NCBI RefSeq assembly: GCF_021728415.1
Contig: NZ_JAKKDV010000002.1
Span: forward strand, 310,001 to 374,000
From: Flaviramulus multivorans
GTDB taxonomy: Bacteria; Bacteroidota; Bacteroidia; Flavobacteriales; Flavobacteriaceae
Direction of reading: 5' to 3'
DNA length: 64,000 nucleotides
A program made the position numbers and the translations under genes. Each line of letters begins with the position of its first letter. Position 1 is the first letter of the stretch. Shown piece by piece: positions 46,396 through 55,532 of the stretch. The notes below the pieces were generated by a model. It was not told where the DNA came from. It made no database searches and saw nothing but the letters and a program-made list of their open reading frames with translations.

Positions 46396-48615
46396 ATGAA
46401 ATTATTTTTAAATATGTTGCTATTGTTAGCAATATCAAACTTATATAGTCAAAACAGCATTCAAGGAACCGTAACCGATGCTAATACTAACGAATCTTTA
46501 GCTTTTGTAAATATTTACTTTTCAGATATTGAAAAAGGAACAACCTCCGATGAAAACGGGAATTTTATTTTCGAAAACTTACCATCAGGGAATCACAATA
46601 TCGTCTTTTCCATAATAGGTTATAAAACGCGATCTTTTCAAATAACCATTCCTACGACCGAGAAAATAAGTATCAGCTTAATGCCGTCAGCTATTGAGAT
46701 GGAAAGCATTATTATTTCAACGCCTTTTCACAAATTACAGAGTGAAAATGTAATGAAAGTAGAACAAAAAACCGTTAAAGATTTAAAGGCTAATGGTGCT
46801 ACTACACTTTCAGAAGGCATTACAAATATTGCGGGTGTAGAAAGCGTTACCACTGGAGTTAGTATTGGTAAACCCGTAATTAGAGGCTTAAGTTCTAACC
46901 GCGTTTTGGTGTACACACAAGGCGTTCGATTAGAAAATCAGCAGTTTGGTGATGAGCATGGTTTAGGTATCAATGATGCGGGTATTGAAAGTGTAGAAAT
47001 TATAAAAGGTCCCGCGTCTTTACTTTACGGAAGTGATGCTTTAGGTGGTGTTTTATATTTAAATCCAGAGCGTTTTGCAAGCAACAACTCGTCATCTGGC
47101 GACCTCAATCTAAATTATTTTAGTAATACCAATGGCTACAATACCAATGCCGGTTATAAGGCGTCCGAAAACAATTTTAAATTTATATTCAGAGGAAGTT
47201 TAGCAGAACATGCTGATTATAAAACCAATGATTACCGGGTTACAAATACACGCTTTAGAGAGCAAGATTTTAAAGCTGGTGTTGGCTATCAAGGTGATAC
47301 TTTTAAAACGGAATTCAGGTATAATGTAAACAATTCAAAATTAGGAATTGCTGAAGATATTGGTATACAATCAACTAACAAAACACCTTTATTACCATAT
47401 CAAAATGTAACTAACCATGTACTGAGTTCAAAATCTACAGTATTCTTTAATAACTCAAAATTAGATATCAATTTAGGGTTTCTTTATAATGATAGAAAGG
47501 AGTTTGAAGAACATCATGAGCATGAAGATGAGGAAGATGAAGAAGATCATGAAGAGGAAGATGACATTTTAGAAGCAGCCTTACACATGAAACTAAAAAC
47601 TGCAAATTACGATGTAAAATACAGTTTGCCACAATTAGGAAAGTTCGAAACTATCGTTGGTGTTCAAGGTATGAATCAAGTAAATACTAATTATGGTGAA
47701 GAACAGTTAATCCCTGATGCCACAACCAACGATTTTGGCGTTTTGGCTACTTCACACATTCACTTTAAAAAAGTTGATATACAACTCGGGGCGCGATATG
47801 ATAACCGAAACATTGATGTAGTATCTGGTATTCAAAGAGACTTTAATAGTTTTAATGGTGCTTTTGGTGTAAAAACGAACCTATTTAATAATATTACAGC
47901 TAGAGTAAATTTAGCAACTGGGTTTAGAGCACCTAATTTATCTGAATTAACATCTGATGGGTCTCATGAAGGTACGAACCGATACGAAATTGGAAATCCT
48001 GACTTAACGAGTGAGCAAAACTTTCAAACCGATGTCGCTTTAGAATTTAAAAACGAGCATGTTGAGCTTTTTGTAAACGGATTTTATAATACCATAAATA
48101 ACTACATTTTTTTATCACCAAATGGTGATTTTGTGGACGACGACCCCGTGTTTTTGTATTTACAAGACGACGCAAAATTATACGGTGGTGAAATAGGTTT
48201 TCACTTGCACCCGCATCCACTAGACTGGTTACATTTAGAAACTAGTTTCGAGACGGTTACAGGAAAGCAAGACAACAACAGCTATTTACCACTCATTCCA
48301 GCTAACAGTTTAACCAATGTAATTCGATTAGAGTTTGAAAAACCGTGGCTTAAAAACGGGTATGCTTTTGTAAAACTACGTTCTACATTCAGACAAAACA
48401 ATGTAAGTGCTTTTGAAACTACCACCAATGGTTATAATTTGTTAAGTGCAGGTTTGGGCGGAAGCTTTTCGGTATTTAAAAATGAATTAGCAATTACAGT
48501 TTCAGGTAGTAACTTAACTAATAAAACCTATATCAATCATTTATCCCGATTAAAACCAGACGGTATTTTTAATATGGGTAGAAATATTAATGTTGGTTTG
48601 AGTTATAGCTTATAA
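46396..48615 (+). CDS. TonB-dependent receptor with His/acid-rich loop, probable metal uptake
   Basis: The protein has 739 residues. It has a signal peptide ending LYSQ, a regulatory domain (IQGTVTDANTNESLAFVNI, TTSDENGNFIFE), a plug (TLSEGITNIAGVESVTTG, PVIRGLSSNRVLVYTQGV, IIKGPASLLYGSDALGG) and a barrel with TonB-receptor C-terminal strand. Near residues 370-392 an extracellular loop reads EEHHEHEDEEDEEDHEEEDD. Such loops occur in zinc receptors of the ZnuD type. I infer zinc or a similar metal as substrate. Confidence 0.9.
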   Translation: MKLFLNMLLLLAISNLYSQNSIQGTVTDANTNESLAFVNIYFSDIEKGTTSDENGNFIFENLPSGNHNIVFSIIGYKTRSFQITIPTTEKISISLMPSAIEMESIIISTPFHKLQSENVMKVEQKTVKDLKANGATTLSEGITNIAGVESVTTGVSIGKPVIRGLSSNRVLVYTQGVRLENQQFGDEHGLGINDAGIESVEIIKGPASLLYGSDALGGVLYLNPERFASNNSSSGDLNLNYFSNTNGYNTNAGYKASENNFKFIFRGSLAEHADYKTNDYRVTNTRFREQDFKAGVGYQGDTFKTEFRYNVNNSKLGIAEDIGIQSTNKTPLLPYQNVTNHVLSSKSTVFFNNSKLDINLGFLYNDRKEFEEHHEHEDEEDEEDHEEEDDILEAALHMKLKTANYDVKYSLPQLGKFETIVGVQGMNQVNTNYGEEQLIPDATTNDFGVLATSHIHFKKVDIQLGARYDNRNIDVVSGIQRDFNSFNGAFGVKTNLFNNITARVNLATGFRAPNLSELTSDGSHEGTNRYEIGNPDLTSEQNFQTDVALEFKNEHVELFVNGFYNTINNYIFLSPNGDFVDDDPVFLYLQDDAKLYGGEIGFHLHPHPLDWLHLETSFETVTGKQDNNSYLPLIPANSLTNVIRLEFEKPWLKNGYAFVKLRSTFRQNNVSAFETTTNGYNLLSAGLGGSFSVFKNELAITVSGSNLTNKTYINHLSRLKPDGIFNMGRNINVGLSYSL

Positions 48616-48620
48616 AAACC

Positions 48621-48658
48621 AAAAAAGAGCCAACATATATAAGTTGGCTCTTTTTTTT
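48621..48658. terminator. Bidirectional terminator between TonB receptor and guaB
   Basis: A 14-bp stem AAAAAAGAGCCAAC (48621-48634), loop of 8, GTTGGCTCTTTTTT, with further T. The A-run on the left serves guaB on the minus strand. Confidence 0.93.
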
Positions 48659-48679
48659 ATAATACAATTTCTATAAAAA

Positions 48680-50152
48680 TTATCTTGAATAATTAGGCGA
48701 CTCTTTGGTAATGGTTACATCATGTGGATGACTTTCGTTAATACCACTTGCGGTGATTTTTACAAACTGCCCTGTTTCTTTTAAGGTAGCAATATCTTTA
48801 GCTCCACAATACCCCATACCAGCACGTAAACCGCCAACAAACTGATGAATACTTTCATATAAATCACCCTTATAAGGCACACGACCTACAATACCTTCTG
48901 GCACTAATTTTTTAATATCGTCTTCAACATCTTGGAAATAGCGGTCTTTACTACCTTCTTTCATAGCTTCTACTGAACCCATACCACGGTAAGACTTGAA
49001 TTTTCGTCCTTCGTAAATAATGGTTTCACCTGGAGACTCTTTGGTTCCAGCTAATAACGACCCCAACATCACACAATCTGCACCTGCAGCAATGGCTTTA
49101 GGGATATCACCTGTATATCGAATACCACCATCTGCAATTACAGGAACACCAGTCCCTTTTATAGCCGAAGCAACTTCTAAAACCGCTGAAAATTGCGGAA
49201 ACCCTACACCAGCAACCACTCGCGTTGTACAAATAGATCCTGGACCAATTCCAACTTTTACAGCATCGGCACCTGCATCTACCAAATATTTTGCTGCAGA
49301 ACCCGTAGCTATATTACCAACTATAACTTCCAATTTTGGGAATTTAGCTTTAATATCTTTTAAAACGCCAACAACGCCTTTTGTATGTCCGTGAGCTGTA
49401 TCAATAACCACCGCATCAACACCAGCATTTACCAAAGCCTCAGCTCTATCAACAGCATCGGGTGTTACACCAATAGCCGCAGCTACACGTAAACGACCAA
49501 AAGCATCCTTATTTGCCATGGGTTTAAGTTTCAACTTCGTAATATCTCTAAAGGTTATTAAACCAGATAGTTTGTAGTTATCGTCAACTATAAGTAGTTT
49601 TTCAATTTTATGCTCTTGTAGTATAATTTCAGCATCTTGTAACGATGTACCAACAGCCGCTGTTACTAGGTTTTCACCTGTCATCACCTCGGTAATAGAG
49701 CGTTTGTTATCATGCTCAAAACGTAAATCACGATTGGTAACAATGCCTTTTAAGGTTCCTTCATCATCAACAATAGGAATACCACCAATACCATGTTCAG
49801 CCATATTTTGTTTAGCATCCATTACGGTTGCTGTTAATGGTAATGTAACCGGATCTATAATCATTCCACTTTCGGCACGTTTTACACGTCTTACTTTTAA
49901 AGCTTGTGCTTCAATAGACATATTTTTATGCAATACGCCAATACCACCTTCTTGCGCCATAGCAATAGCCATTTTACTTTCTGTAACCGTATCCATGGCA
50001 GCAGAAATAATAGGTACATTAATGGTGATGTTTCTCGTAAATTTTGTTTGTATATTAACTTCGCGTGGAAGAACTTCGGAAAATGCTGGAACTAATAAAA
50101 CGTCGTCGTAGGTTAAGCCTTCTCCTACTATTTTGTTTTGATGTGAAATCAT
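48680..50152 (-). CDS. guaB: IMP dehydrogenase
   Basis: The protein has 490 residues and oxidises IMP to XMP, the step before GuaA. Two CBS domains occupy about residues 100-205 inside the barrel. The catalytic Cys is residue 308 ([11 protein letters not shown]); the flap ([10 protein letters not shown]) and the C-terminal [12 protein letters not shown] are present. The minus-strand box TATATTTG at 50179-50186 is a perfect -7 element, 27 bases from the start codon. Confidence 0.97.
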   Translation of the reverse strand: MISHQNKIVGEGLTYDDVLLVPAFSEVLPREVNIQTKFTRNITINVPIISAAMDTVTESKMAIAMAQEGGIGVLHKNMSIEAQALKVRRVKRAESGMIIDPVTLPLTATVMDAKQNMAEHGIGGIPIVDDEGTLKGIVTNRDLRFEHDNKRSITEVMTGENLVTAAVGTSLQDAEIILQEHKIEKLLIVDDNYKLSGLITFRDITKLKLKPMANKDAFGRLRVAAAIGVTPDAVDRAEALVNAGVDAVVIDTAHGHTKGVVGVLKDIKAKFPKLEVIVGNIATGSAAKYLVDAGADAVKVGIGPGSICTTRVVAGVGFPQFSAVLEVASAIKGTGVPVIADGGIRYTGDIPKAIAAGADCVMLGSLLAGTKESPGETIIYEGRKFKSYRGMGSVEAMKEGSKDRYFQDVEDDIKKLVPEGIVGRVPYKGDLYESIHQFVGGLRAGMGYCGAKDIATLKETGQFVKITASGINESHPHDVTITKESPNYSR

Positions 50153-50209
50153 GATGCAATTACATTTATAATTGCGTGCAAATATACAACTAAATTATAA
50201 GATAATCTG

Positions 50210-50920
50210 TTAACTTTTATATCTGTTTTCGCAATACGGTTTAAGAACTTCTAAGGCGTAATTATATCTAGTCTCCGGGTTTGAGAGCTCGCCTTTAAAC
50301 TCAATAGCTTTAGGCACCACTAAACCATACAAAAATTTTCTTTTCGCTATATGTTCTAAAGTTTTTAAGCTTTTTGTATCTATAGTTTTATAAATTGAGT
50401 CTATCCATATATATTGTTCCTTTTTCAATACATTTTTGTCCCATTCTATAGCCTCTTCTCTTTTTAAAATAGTATCAGAGACATATAATTGTTGTAATTC
50501 GATAAAAGCATTTTTAAAGACTACTTCGCTACCTAGTTTTGCATATTCCTTTATACGCTTTCGTAGTAAAAGTGAATACGGAAACACTTCAATTAAATGT
50601 AGTTTTTTGGAAATAAAATGTGCCATTTTTACCCAAACAACTTCATGCCCTTTTGTTTCTAATGATGTATACAGCCACTGATAAAAATCGCGTCGCTGAA
50701 CAACATTATTATATTCGTCAAATAAGTTATTTTTAAGATTATAGATATTTGCTTGTTGCCAAATTACAGTATTTTTGGTTCTATCGGTTTTTAACCAATC
50801 TGAAGGCAACAAATTTTCATTTTGAGTTGCTTTTTGATACGATTTTAAATTTTGCCATTCTTTAGCAAATAGTGAGTGCGTTATACCAAATAAAAAGAAG
50901 CAAATAATCCATCGTACCAT
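50210..50920 (-). CDS. Secreted protein of unknown function
   Basis: The protein has 236 residues with a signal peptide (IICFFLFGITHSLFA). The mature part is helical, charged and rich in Trp and Tyr (LPSDWLKTDRTKNTVIW, DFYQWLYTSLETKGHEVVWVK). No motif I recognise. It may form an operon with the two upstream membrane and FMN-binding genes on the same strand (gap 25 bases). Confidence 0.7.
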   Translation of the reverse strand: MVRWIICFFLFGITHSLFAKEWQNLKSYQKATQNENLLPSDWLKTDRTKNTVIWQQANIYNLKNNLFDEYNNVVQRRDFYQWLYTSLETKGHEVVWVKMAHFISKKLHLIEVFPYSLLLRKRIKEYAKLGSEVVFKNAFIELQQLYVSDTILKREEAIEWDKNVLKKEQYIWIDSIYKTIDTKSLKTLEHIAKRKFLYGLVVPKAIEFKGELSNPETRYNYALEVLKPYCENRYKS

Positions 50921-50945
50921 TAAGTAAAAATACGAGAAATTATAC

Positions 50946-51437
50946 TTAGCGTGGTTTTTGAAGAAGTTGTTTTAAAATGATTATTGTAGAAAGGGTAAAA
51001 GTAAGCGTCATTAATATTCCTGATATCATAACAATATACTTCATCCATAATATTTCTTTCCAAAGTAAATATAAGCCTCCAAATGTTAAGACTACAGATA
51101 CAAAAGGTTCAACTATTAGAAATAGTTTTAGCTTTTTATCGAGCTTTGTGATGGAAACAATACCACCGACCAAAAAGAAAATAATCGACATGGATAAGAT
51201 GTGATTATGCACTAAGGTTAGCATTTCTTGATCGCTCTTTTTAAAACGCATGACCTTCGCATTTTCGTCGGCTTCATTCCCTAAATACTGTTCTTCAATA
51301 CCATTTGGATTGGCAGAAGAGGTTTCTTCAACAAATAACAAACCTGTATAAAAACCAATACTCAACACCACTATAAAAGCTCCAATTAACAATTTAATTT
51401 CTTTAGGTAGTGTAAGTATTAGTCCGTTTAGTTGCAT
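50946..51437 (-). CDS. Four-helix membrane protein of unknown function
   Basis: The protein has 163 residues and four predicted membrane helices (LLIGAFIVVLSIGFYTGLLF, HILSMSIIFFLVGGIVSI, FLIVEPFVSVVLTFGGLYLL, YIVMISGILMTLTFTLSTII). A His pair (LVHNHILSM) at the membrane border could bind haem or metal. The start codon directly abuts the stop of the FMN-binding protein gene, which argues for a joint function, perhaps electron transfer to a periplasmic flavin. That role is inferred. Confidence 0.78.
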   Translation of the reverse strand: MQLNGLILTLPKEIKLLIGAFIVVLSIGFYTGLLFVEETSSANPNGIEEQYLGNEADENAKVMRFKKSDQEMLTLVHNHILSMSIIFFLVGGIVSITKLDKKLKLFLIVEPFVSVVLTFGGLYLLWKEILWMKYIVMISGILMTLTFTLSTIIILKQLLQKPR

Positions 51438-51965
51438 TTACAGAATATTTTTTGAGTGTAAAATTTTTAAAGACTGTAGCAAATCGTTCATAGCATTTGT
51501 CATGGAACGGACTGAAATAGTTGCTCCAGAAATAGCAATTATATTATCGCCATAACTTAGCTGGTCGCCTTCTTTTTTACCTATGAATTGCCTTAACCAA
51601 CGTTTACTACCAATTTCTCCACCGTATTCTTCGCGGTAAATTAATACTTTCGTTTTTAAAACGATTAAATCTTTATCCAATAACACTAAATAATCAAATT
51701 GAGCTGTCTTACTAGGTGCTTTTGCCACATACGCATACCCTAAAAGCCCATTATTAGTTTCTATTTTGAATAGATTATTATTATTAAATTGAGATGGTAC
51801 TTCTTTAACTATGTCTGAAGGAACTATAAACTCATTCAAATTAAAGACTTCAATATTAAAATTGTCTTTAATTTCATTATCCACTTTTTTTTGAATATTT
51901 TTTGGTAGTCCAAAAAACATCATTAAAACCGTTGTGACTAATATTGAAGTTTGTTTTAAAATCAT
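51438..51965 (-). CDS. FMN-binding domain protein (RnfG/NqrC type)
   Basis: The protein has 175 residues with one N-terminal hydrophobic segment (signal anchor). The C-terminal half is an FMN-binding domain with SGAT at residues 146-149 (AISGATISVRSMTNAM), where the flavin would be attached to Thr as in RnfG and NqrC. The full Rnf or Nqr gene set is absent here. It lies directly upstream of the four-helix membrane protein gene and downstream of a porin gene on the same strand. Confidence 0.87.
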   Translation of the reverse strand: MILKQTSILVTTVLMMFFGLPKNIQKKVDNEIKDNFNIEVFNLNEFIVPSDIVKEVPSQFNNNNLFKIETNNGLLGYAYVAKAPSKTAQFDYLVLLDKDLIVLKTKVLIYREEYGGEIGSKRWLRQFIGKKEGDQLSYGDNIIAISGATISVRSMTNAMNDLLQSLKILHSKNIL

Positions 51966-52001
51966 GTTGCAAAAGTATTGTTTTTCACTTAATATGATAA
52001 T

Positions 52002-52036
52002 AGGTAATCGCCAAAAAAATGGCGATTACCTTTTTG
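52002..52036. terminator. Strong hairpin between porin and FMN-binding genes
   Basis: An 11-bp perfect stem AGGTAATCGCC (52002-52012), loop of 8 with A7, GGCGATTACCT (52021-52031), then TTTTTG on the plus strand. The T-run is on the strand with no gene upstream, so it may act partly as RNA processing or stabilising structure for the minus transcript. Confidence 0.5.
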
Positions 52037-52040
52037 TTAT

Positions 52041-52135
52041 CTGTTGCGTTAGGGATTGAAGCTTTGTTGAAGCTCTACCGATGCAAAATCGGTAAGCGAC
52101 TGCCGAAAGCCCAACCCAAAGGGTAACGCCCAAAT
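52041..52135. repeat. Intergenic repeat of flavobacterial type
   Basis: It contains GTTGCGTTAGGGATTGAAGC, a small hairpin ACCGAT/ATCGGT (52077-52093), CGAAAGCCC and GGGTAACGCCC. GTTGCGTTAGGGATTG followed by AACGCCC is familiar to me as a dispersed intergenic element in Flavobacteriaceae. Only one copy is in this window. Confidence 0.45.
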
Positions 52136-52139
52136 TATT

Positions 52140-53318
52140 TTAGAACCAAACGCCGATTCCAAAATTTAGTCTGTCTGCCACATCGCCACCTGAAACAGCA
52201 TTGTCTCTAAACTGGTAATCTCCTTTTAGCACAACACCTGGCGCAATATGATAGCTTAATCCAGTTGTTAAATCGTTGCGATTGTAAGCATCATTTCGTG
52301 TTAAACCACCTTCGGTTTTAGCATGTGTATCGTACTGCTCATATCTTGCAAAGGCAAATAAACGTTGTTCTTTTTCTTGTGGTAAAAGGTTGTAAGCAGC
52401 CTCTAAATACCAACCTTGTAACTGGCTACCTAAATCGCGCCCAGTTAAATTGTTATACGCTTCAGTACCTGATAAGCTTCCATGAACAAATTGTCCACGT
52501 GCTGTAAAGCGTTGGAATGCGTAACGTGCATCTAGTCCTAACATGGTGATACCAATATTGGCACCAGCAATATCCTCAACATCGTCTTCCGCCTGAGTGT
52601 CTCCAAAATATCCTGAAAGTCCTAAACGTAGTCCAGGAATTCCATAATAATCGAATTTTAACGATAAGGTTGGGCTATCAACCGTTGATTGAATAGCTTT
52701 TTGACGACCACCACGTAGCCCACTTGAACCACCAAGAACGCCATTAACACCGCCTTCTCCATCAAAAGATGTTGACTTAAATCCGTTAAAAACATAGGCT
52801 TGGTATCCTAAAGAAAGGTTGTTGAATCTACCTGTTACTCCAAAACCAATTTCTCTCCAAGTCGTTGGTATAATAACGTTATCAATTGCTGGTCGTTCAA
52901 CACCATTAAACGTTGTAGGTTCGTGAAATTCGTTTATAATACCAAAAGGTACTAGCATTAAACCACCGCGTAAACTTACGTTTCCACCAACATTATAGTT
53001 AACAAAGGCTTGCTCAATAAATACTTCTTCAACATGTTCAAACTCAACCTCAGTAACGAATTGTGTTTTTTCGTTGAATTTGTAACCAAAAAGTAATACT
53101 AAGCGTTGAACATCAAGCTCGCCATTTTGAGCTTCGGGTTGATTGTAGGTTAACTCACCATAAGCACCAACTGTTACAGATTTTCCGTAGTTACCAGAAA
53201 GAATTCTTTGGGCTGCGTTAAGTTGTTTTTGAGGGTCGAAAGTAATAGAATCTTGTATAGTTTGTGCACTAGCAATAGATGCTAAAAAGATTGAAAAAAG
53301 TAGGGTTAGTTTCTTCAT
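52140..53318 (-). CDS. Porin-like outer-membrane protein
   Basis: The protein has 392 residues with signal peptide ending SAQT. It has about 16 amphipathic strands, the family pattern of OprO/OprP or DcaP-like porins (FVTEVEFEHVEEVFIEQAFV, GGLMLVPFGIINEFHEPTTF, RPAIDNVIIPTTWREIGFGV) and a C-terminal Phe (NFGIGVWF). The solute is unknown. A textbook promoter precedes it. It is the first gene in the porin, FMN-binding, membrane protein group. Confidence 0.85.
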   Translation of the reverse strand: MKKLTLLFSIFLASIASAQTIQDSITFDPQKQLNAAQRILSGNYGKSVTVGAYGELTYNQPEAQNGELDVQRLVLLFGYKFNEKTQFVTEVEFEHVEEVFIEQAFVNYNVGGNVSLRGGLMLVPFGIINEFHEPTTFNGVERPAIDNVIIPTTWREIGFGVTGRFNNLSLGYQAYVFNGFKSTSFDGEGGVNGVLGGSSGLRGGRQKAIQSTVDSPTLSLKFDYYGIPGLRLGLSGYFGDTQAEDDVEDIAGANIGITMLGLDARYAFQRFTARGQFVHGSLSGTEAYNNLTGRDLGSQLQGWYLEAAYNLLPQEKEQRLFAFARYEQYDTHAKTEGGLTRNDAYNRNDLTTGLSYHIAPGVVLKGDYQFRDNAVSGGDVADRLNFGIGVWF

Positions 53319-53378
53319 TTTAAAATTGAATTTTGTTTTTATTTAGACTTATTATAAATAATAATTAATTTGAAGTCG

Positions 53379-53408
53379 CAAATATAAAACTCATTTTTAC
53401 TTACACAA
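53379..53408 (-). promoter_or_regulatory. Predicted promoter of the porin gene
   Basis: On the minus strand TTG (53406-53408), 19 bases, TATATTTG (53379-53386), an exact Bacteroidota match. It predicts a leader of about 54 bases. Confidence 0.8.
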
Positions 53409-53489
53409 AGTTTATTTAGAATAATTTTAAATAGAATTTTTGAAATGAATTTATACCATTAATTATCAATGTTTTATGATTGAAAAAAT

Positions 53490-54353
53490 TTAATGGTATT
53501 TTAAAAATATTTTTGAGGCTTCGTTAAAAGCACTCTCAAAACTCAAGGCATTTAATCCGTTTACTTTTTTAGAAGTGAAGTAAGACAATAGCTTTTCGGT
53601 AGGCATATTCCCTGTAAGTTCGTCTTTCGCCATAGGGCAACCACCAAAACCTTGAATTGCACCATCAAAACGGTTACAACCCGCGTTATAAGCAGCATCA
53701 ATCTTTTCATACCACGTAGTTGGTGTGGTATGTAAATGAGCTCCAAATTCTATATTAGGATATTTAGGAATTAAATTAGAAAAAAGGTAGTCAATACTTT
53801 CAGGGTTCGAAGTTCCAACCGTATCACTTAAGGATAATATTTTAACGCCCATATTTGCCAGTTTTTCAGTCCAATCGCCTACGATATCAACATTCCAAGG
53901 GTCGCCATAAGGATTCCCAAAACCCATAGATATGTAAACCACCACTTGCTTATTAGATTTGTGAGCAATTTCTAAGATTTCTGAAAGGGTTTCAACCGAT
54001 TGTGCAATGGTTTTATGCGTATTACGCATTTGAAAATTTTCCGAAATAGAAAATGGATAACCTAAATAATCAATTTCTTTATGCTGGCTTGCATCTTCAG
54101 CGCCTCTTGTATTTGCGATGATAGCCAACAACTTACTGGTGGTTTTACTTAAATCTAGCATTGATAAAACCTCAGCTGTATCAACCATTTGAGGAATGGC
54201 CTTTGGTGAAACAAAGCTCCCAAAATCAATCGTATCGAACCCAACACGTAATAACGATTGAATATATTGCACCTTTTGCTCAGTTGGAATAAATGCTTTT
54301 ATTCCTTGCATAGCATCACGTGGGCATTCTATAATTTTTACTGGTTTTGACAT
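53490..54353 (-). CDS. Hydroxymethylglutaryl-CoA lyase
   Basis: ATG 54353 (MSKPVKIIECPRDAMQGI) gives 287 residues, normal length. The enzyme splits HMG-CoA to acetoacetate and acetyl-CoA in leucine breakdown. It is a DRE-TIM-type barrel with an ECPRDAMQG metal-binding loop, GAHLHTTP (metal-binding His) and the signature loop FGGCPMAKDELTGNMPTE with the active-site Cys. Leucine-pathway partners are not adjacent. Confidence 0.9.
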   Translation of the reverse strand: MSKPVKIIECPRDAMQGIKAFIPTEQKVQYIQSLLRVGFDTIDFGSFVSPKAIPQMVDTAEVLSMLDLSKTTSKLLAIIANTRGAEDASQHKEIDYLGYPFSISENFQMRNTHKTIAQSVETLSEILEIAHKSNKQVVVYISMGFGNPYGDPWNVDIVGDWTEKLANMGVKILSLSDTVGTSNPESIDYLFSNLIPKYPNIEFGAHLHTTPTTWYEKIDAAYNAGCNRFDGAIQGFGGCPMAKDELTGNMPTEKLLSYFTSKKVNGLNALSFESAFNEASKIFLKYH

Positions 54354-54482
54354 TCGAAAAAAATAGGAGGATAAAAATACTATTAATTTAATTAAGCCAA
54401 CAATTGAAGTTTGAAGTTTTAACAATCTATTTGTAAGGATTCGTTTTTATCTCGACTCTAAAAAAGCTAAATAACTTCTGCT

Positions 54483-55424
54483 ATGAAAAAAATTACTCAA
54501 CTACTTTGTTTAATTACATTAACTATATCAAGCTTTACTTATTCTCAGAGTACCGCAAATTACACCATAGAATTTAATAGCATTTGGGAATCTGTTTCAG
54601 ATAACCCAACTATGGGACAAAGTACTATTGACTTACCGGCAAGTGCTCATTGGTCGCCTTTAGCAGTTGCAACGCACAAAACGGTTAATACCTTTTTGAT
54701 GATGGGCGGAACAGCTTCATTAGGAATAGAAAATATTGCAGAAACAGGTAGTACCACAGCATTTGTAAATATAGTTAACACTAGCTCTGATGCTGATCAA
54801 GTTATAGTTGGAAGTAGCTTAGGAACGGCAAAAGGCAGTATTTTTATCAATAATCTAGTAGTTAGTGAAGATTTCCCTCTGGTTACTTTAGCATCCATGA
54901 TTGCGCCAAGTCCTGATTGGTTTATCGGCGTTAATGGTATCGACTTAAGGTCGGGTAATCCATCTATTAATAACGGTTGGAAAGATACGTTTACCATTGA
55001 TTTATTCCCATATGATGCAGGAACTGAAGATGGTAGCTCGTACTCACTTAGTAACCCTGCTACAAATCCACAAGGCGTTGTTACAAGCTTAGTAAATGTT
55101 ACGCCATTTAATAGCAATAAAATTGGGACACTGACTTTTACTTACAACTCTTCAACCTTAAGTAATAATAATAACGCTTTTGAGACTATTAAAATATACC
55201 CAAATCCGACAAATGGAAACATTACAATTTCTAATATTAAAAATATAGAATTAAGCACCGTTCAAGTTTATAATGTTTTAGGTAGGCTGATAAAAGAGAT
55301 TTCTTTAAAAAATGGTTTAAACAAAGTGAATTTAGATTTAACTAGCTTAAATCAAGGTGTTTATTTATTAAGTTTAAATGACTCTAACGGAAGAAGTAAA
55401 ACTCAAAAACTCGTTATAAACTAG
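54483..55424 (+). CDS. Secreted protein with T9SS type A sorting domain
   Basis: The protein has 313 residues with signal peptide ending TYSQ. The first 210 residues form a spondin-like domain (YTIEFNSIWES, LPASAHWSPLAVATHK, SPDWFIGVNGI, WKDTFTIDLFPYDAGTEDG). The W-S-P and DAGTEDG features are those of the spondin_N family. The tail is a T9SS type A sorting domain (IKIYPNPTNGNITI ... KTQKLVIN). It probably acts at the surface in adhesion. Confidence 0.88.
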   Translation: MKKITQLLCLITLTISSFTYSQSTANYTIEFNSIWESVSDNPTMGQSTIDLPASAHWSPLAVATHKTVNTFLMMGGTASLGIENIAETGSTTAFVNIVNTSSDADQVIVGSSLGTAKGSIFINNLVVSEDFPLVTLASMIAPSPDWFIGVNGIDLRSGNPSINNGWKDTFTIDLFPYDAGTEDGSSYSLSNPATNPQGVVTSLVNVTPFNSNKIGTLTFTYNSSTLSNNNNAFETIKIYPNPTNGNITISNIKNIELSTVQVYNVLGRLIKEISLKNGLNKVNLDLTSLNQGVYLLSLNDSNGRSKTQKLVIN

Positions 55425-55532
55425 CCTAAAAAGTTGCGTTTTCTCACATTAATCGATTATTAACCAAACTTCATCGTTTTTATTGTTTAATAATCATGCA
55501 AGGGTATACATTTATTAAAATGTTTTGCCCCA

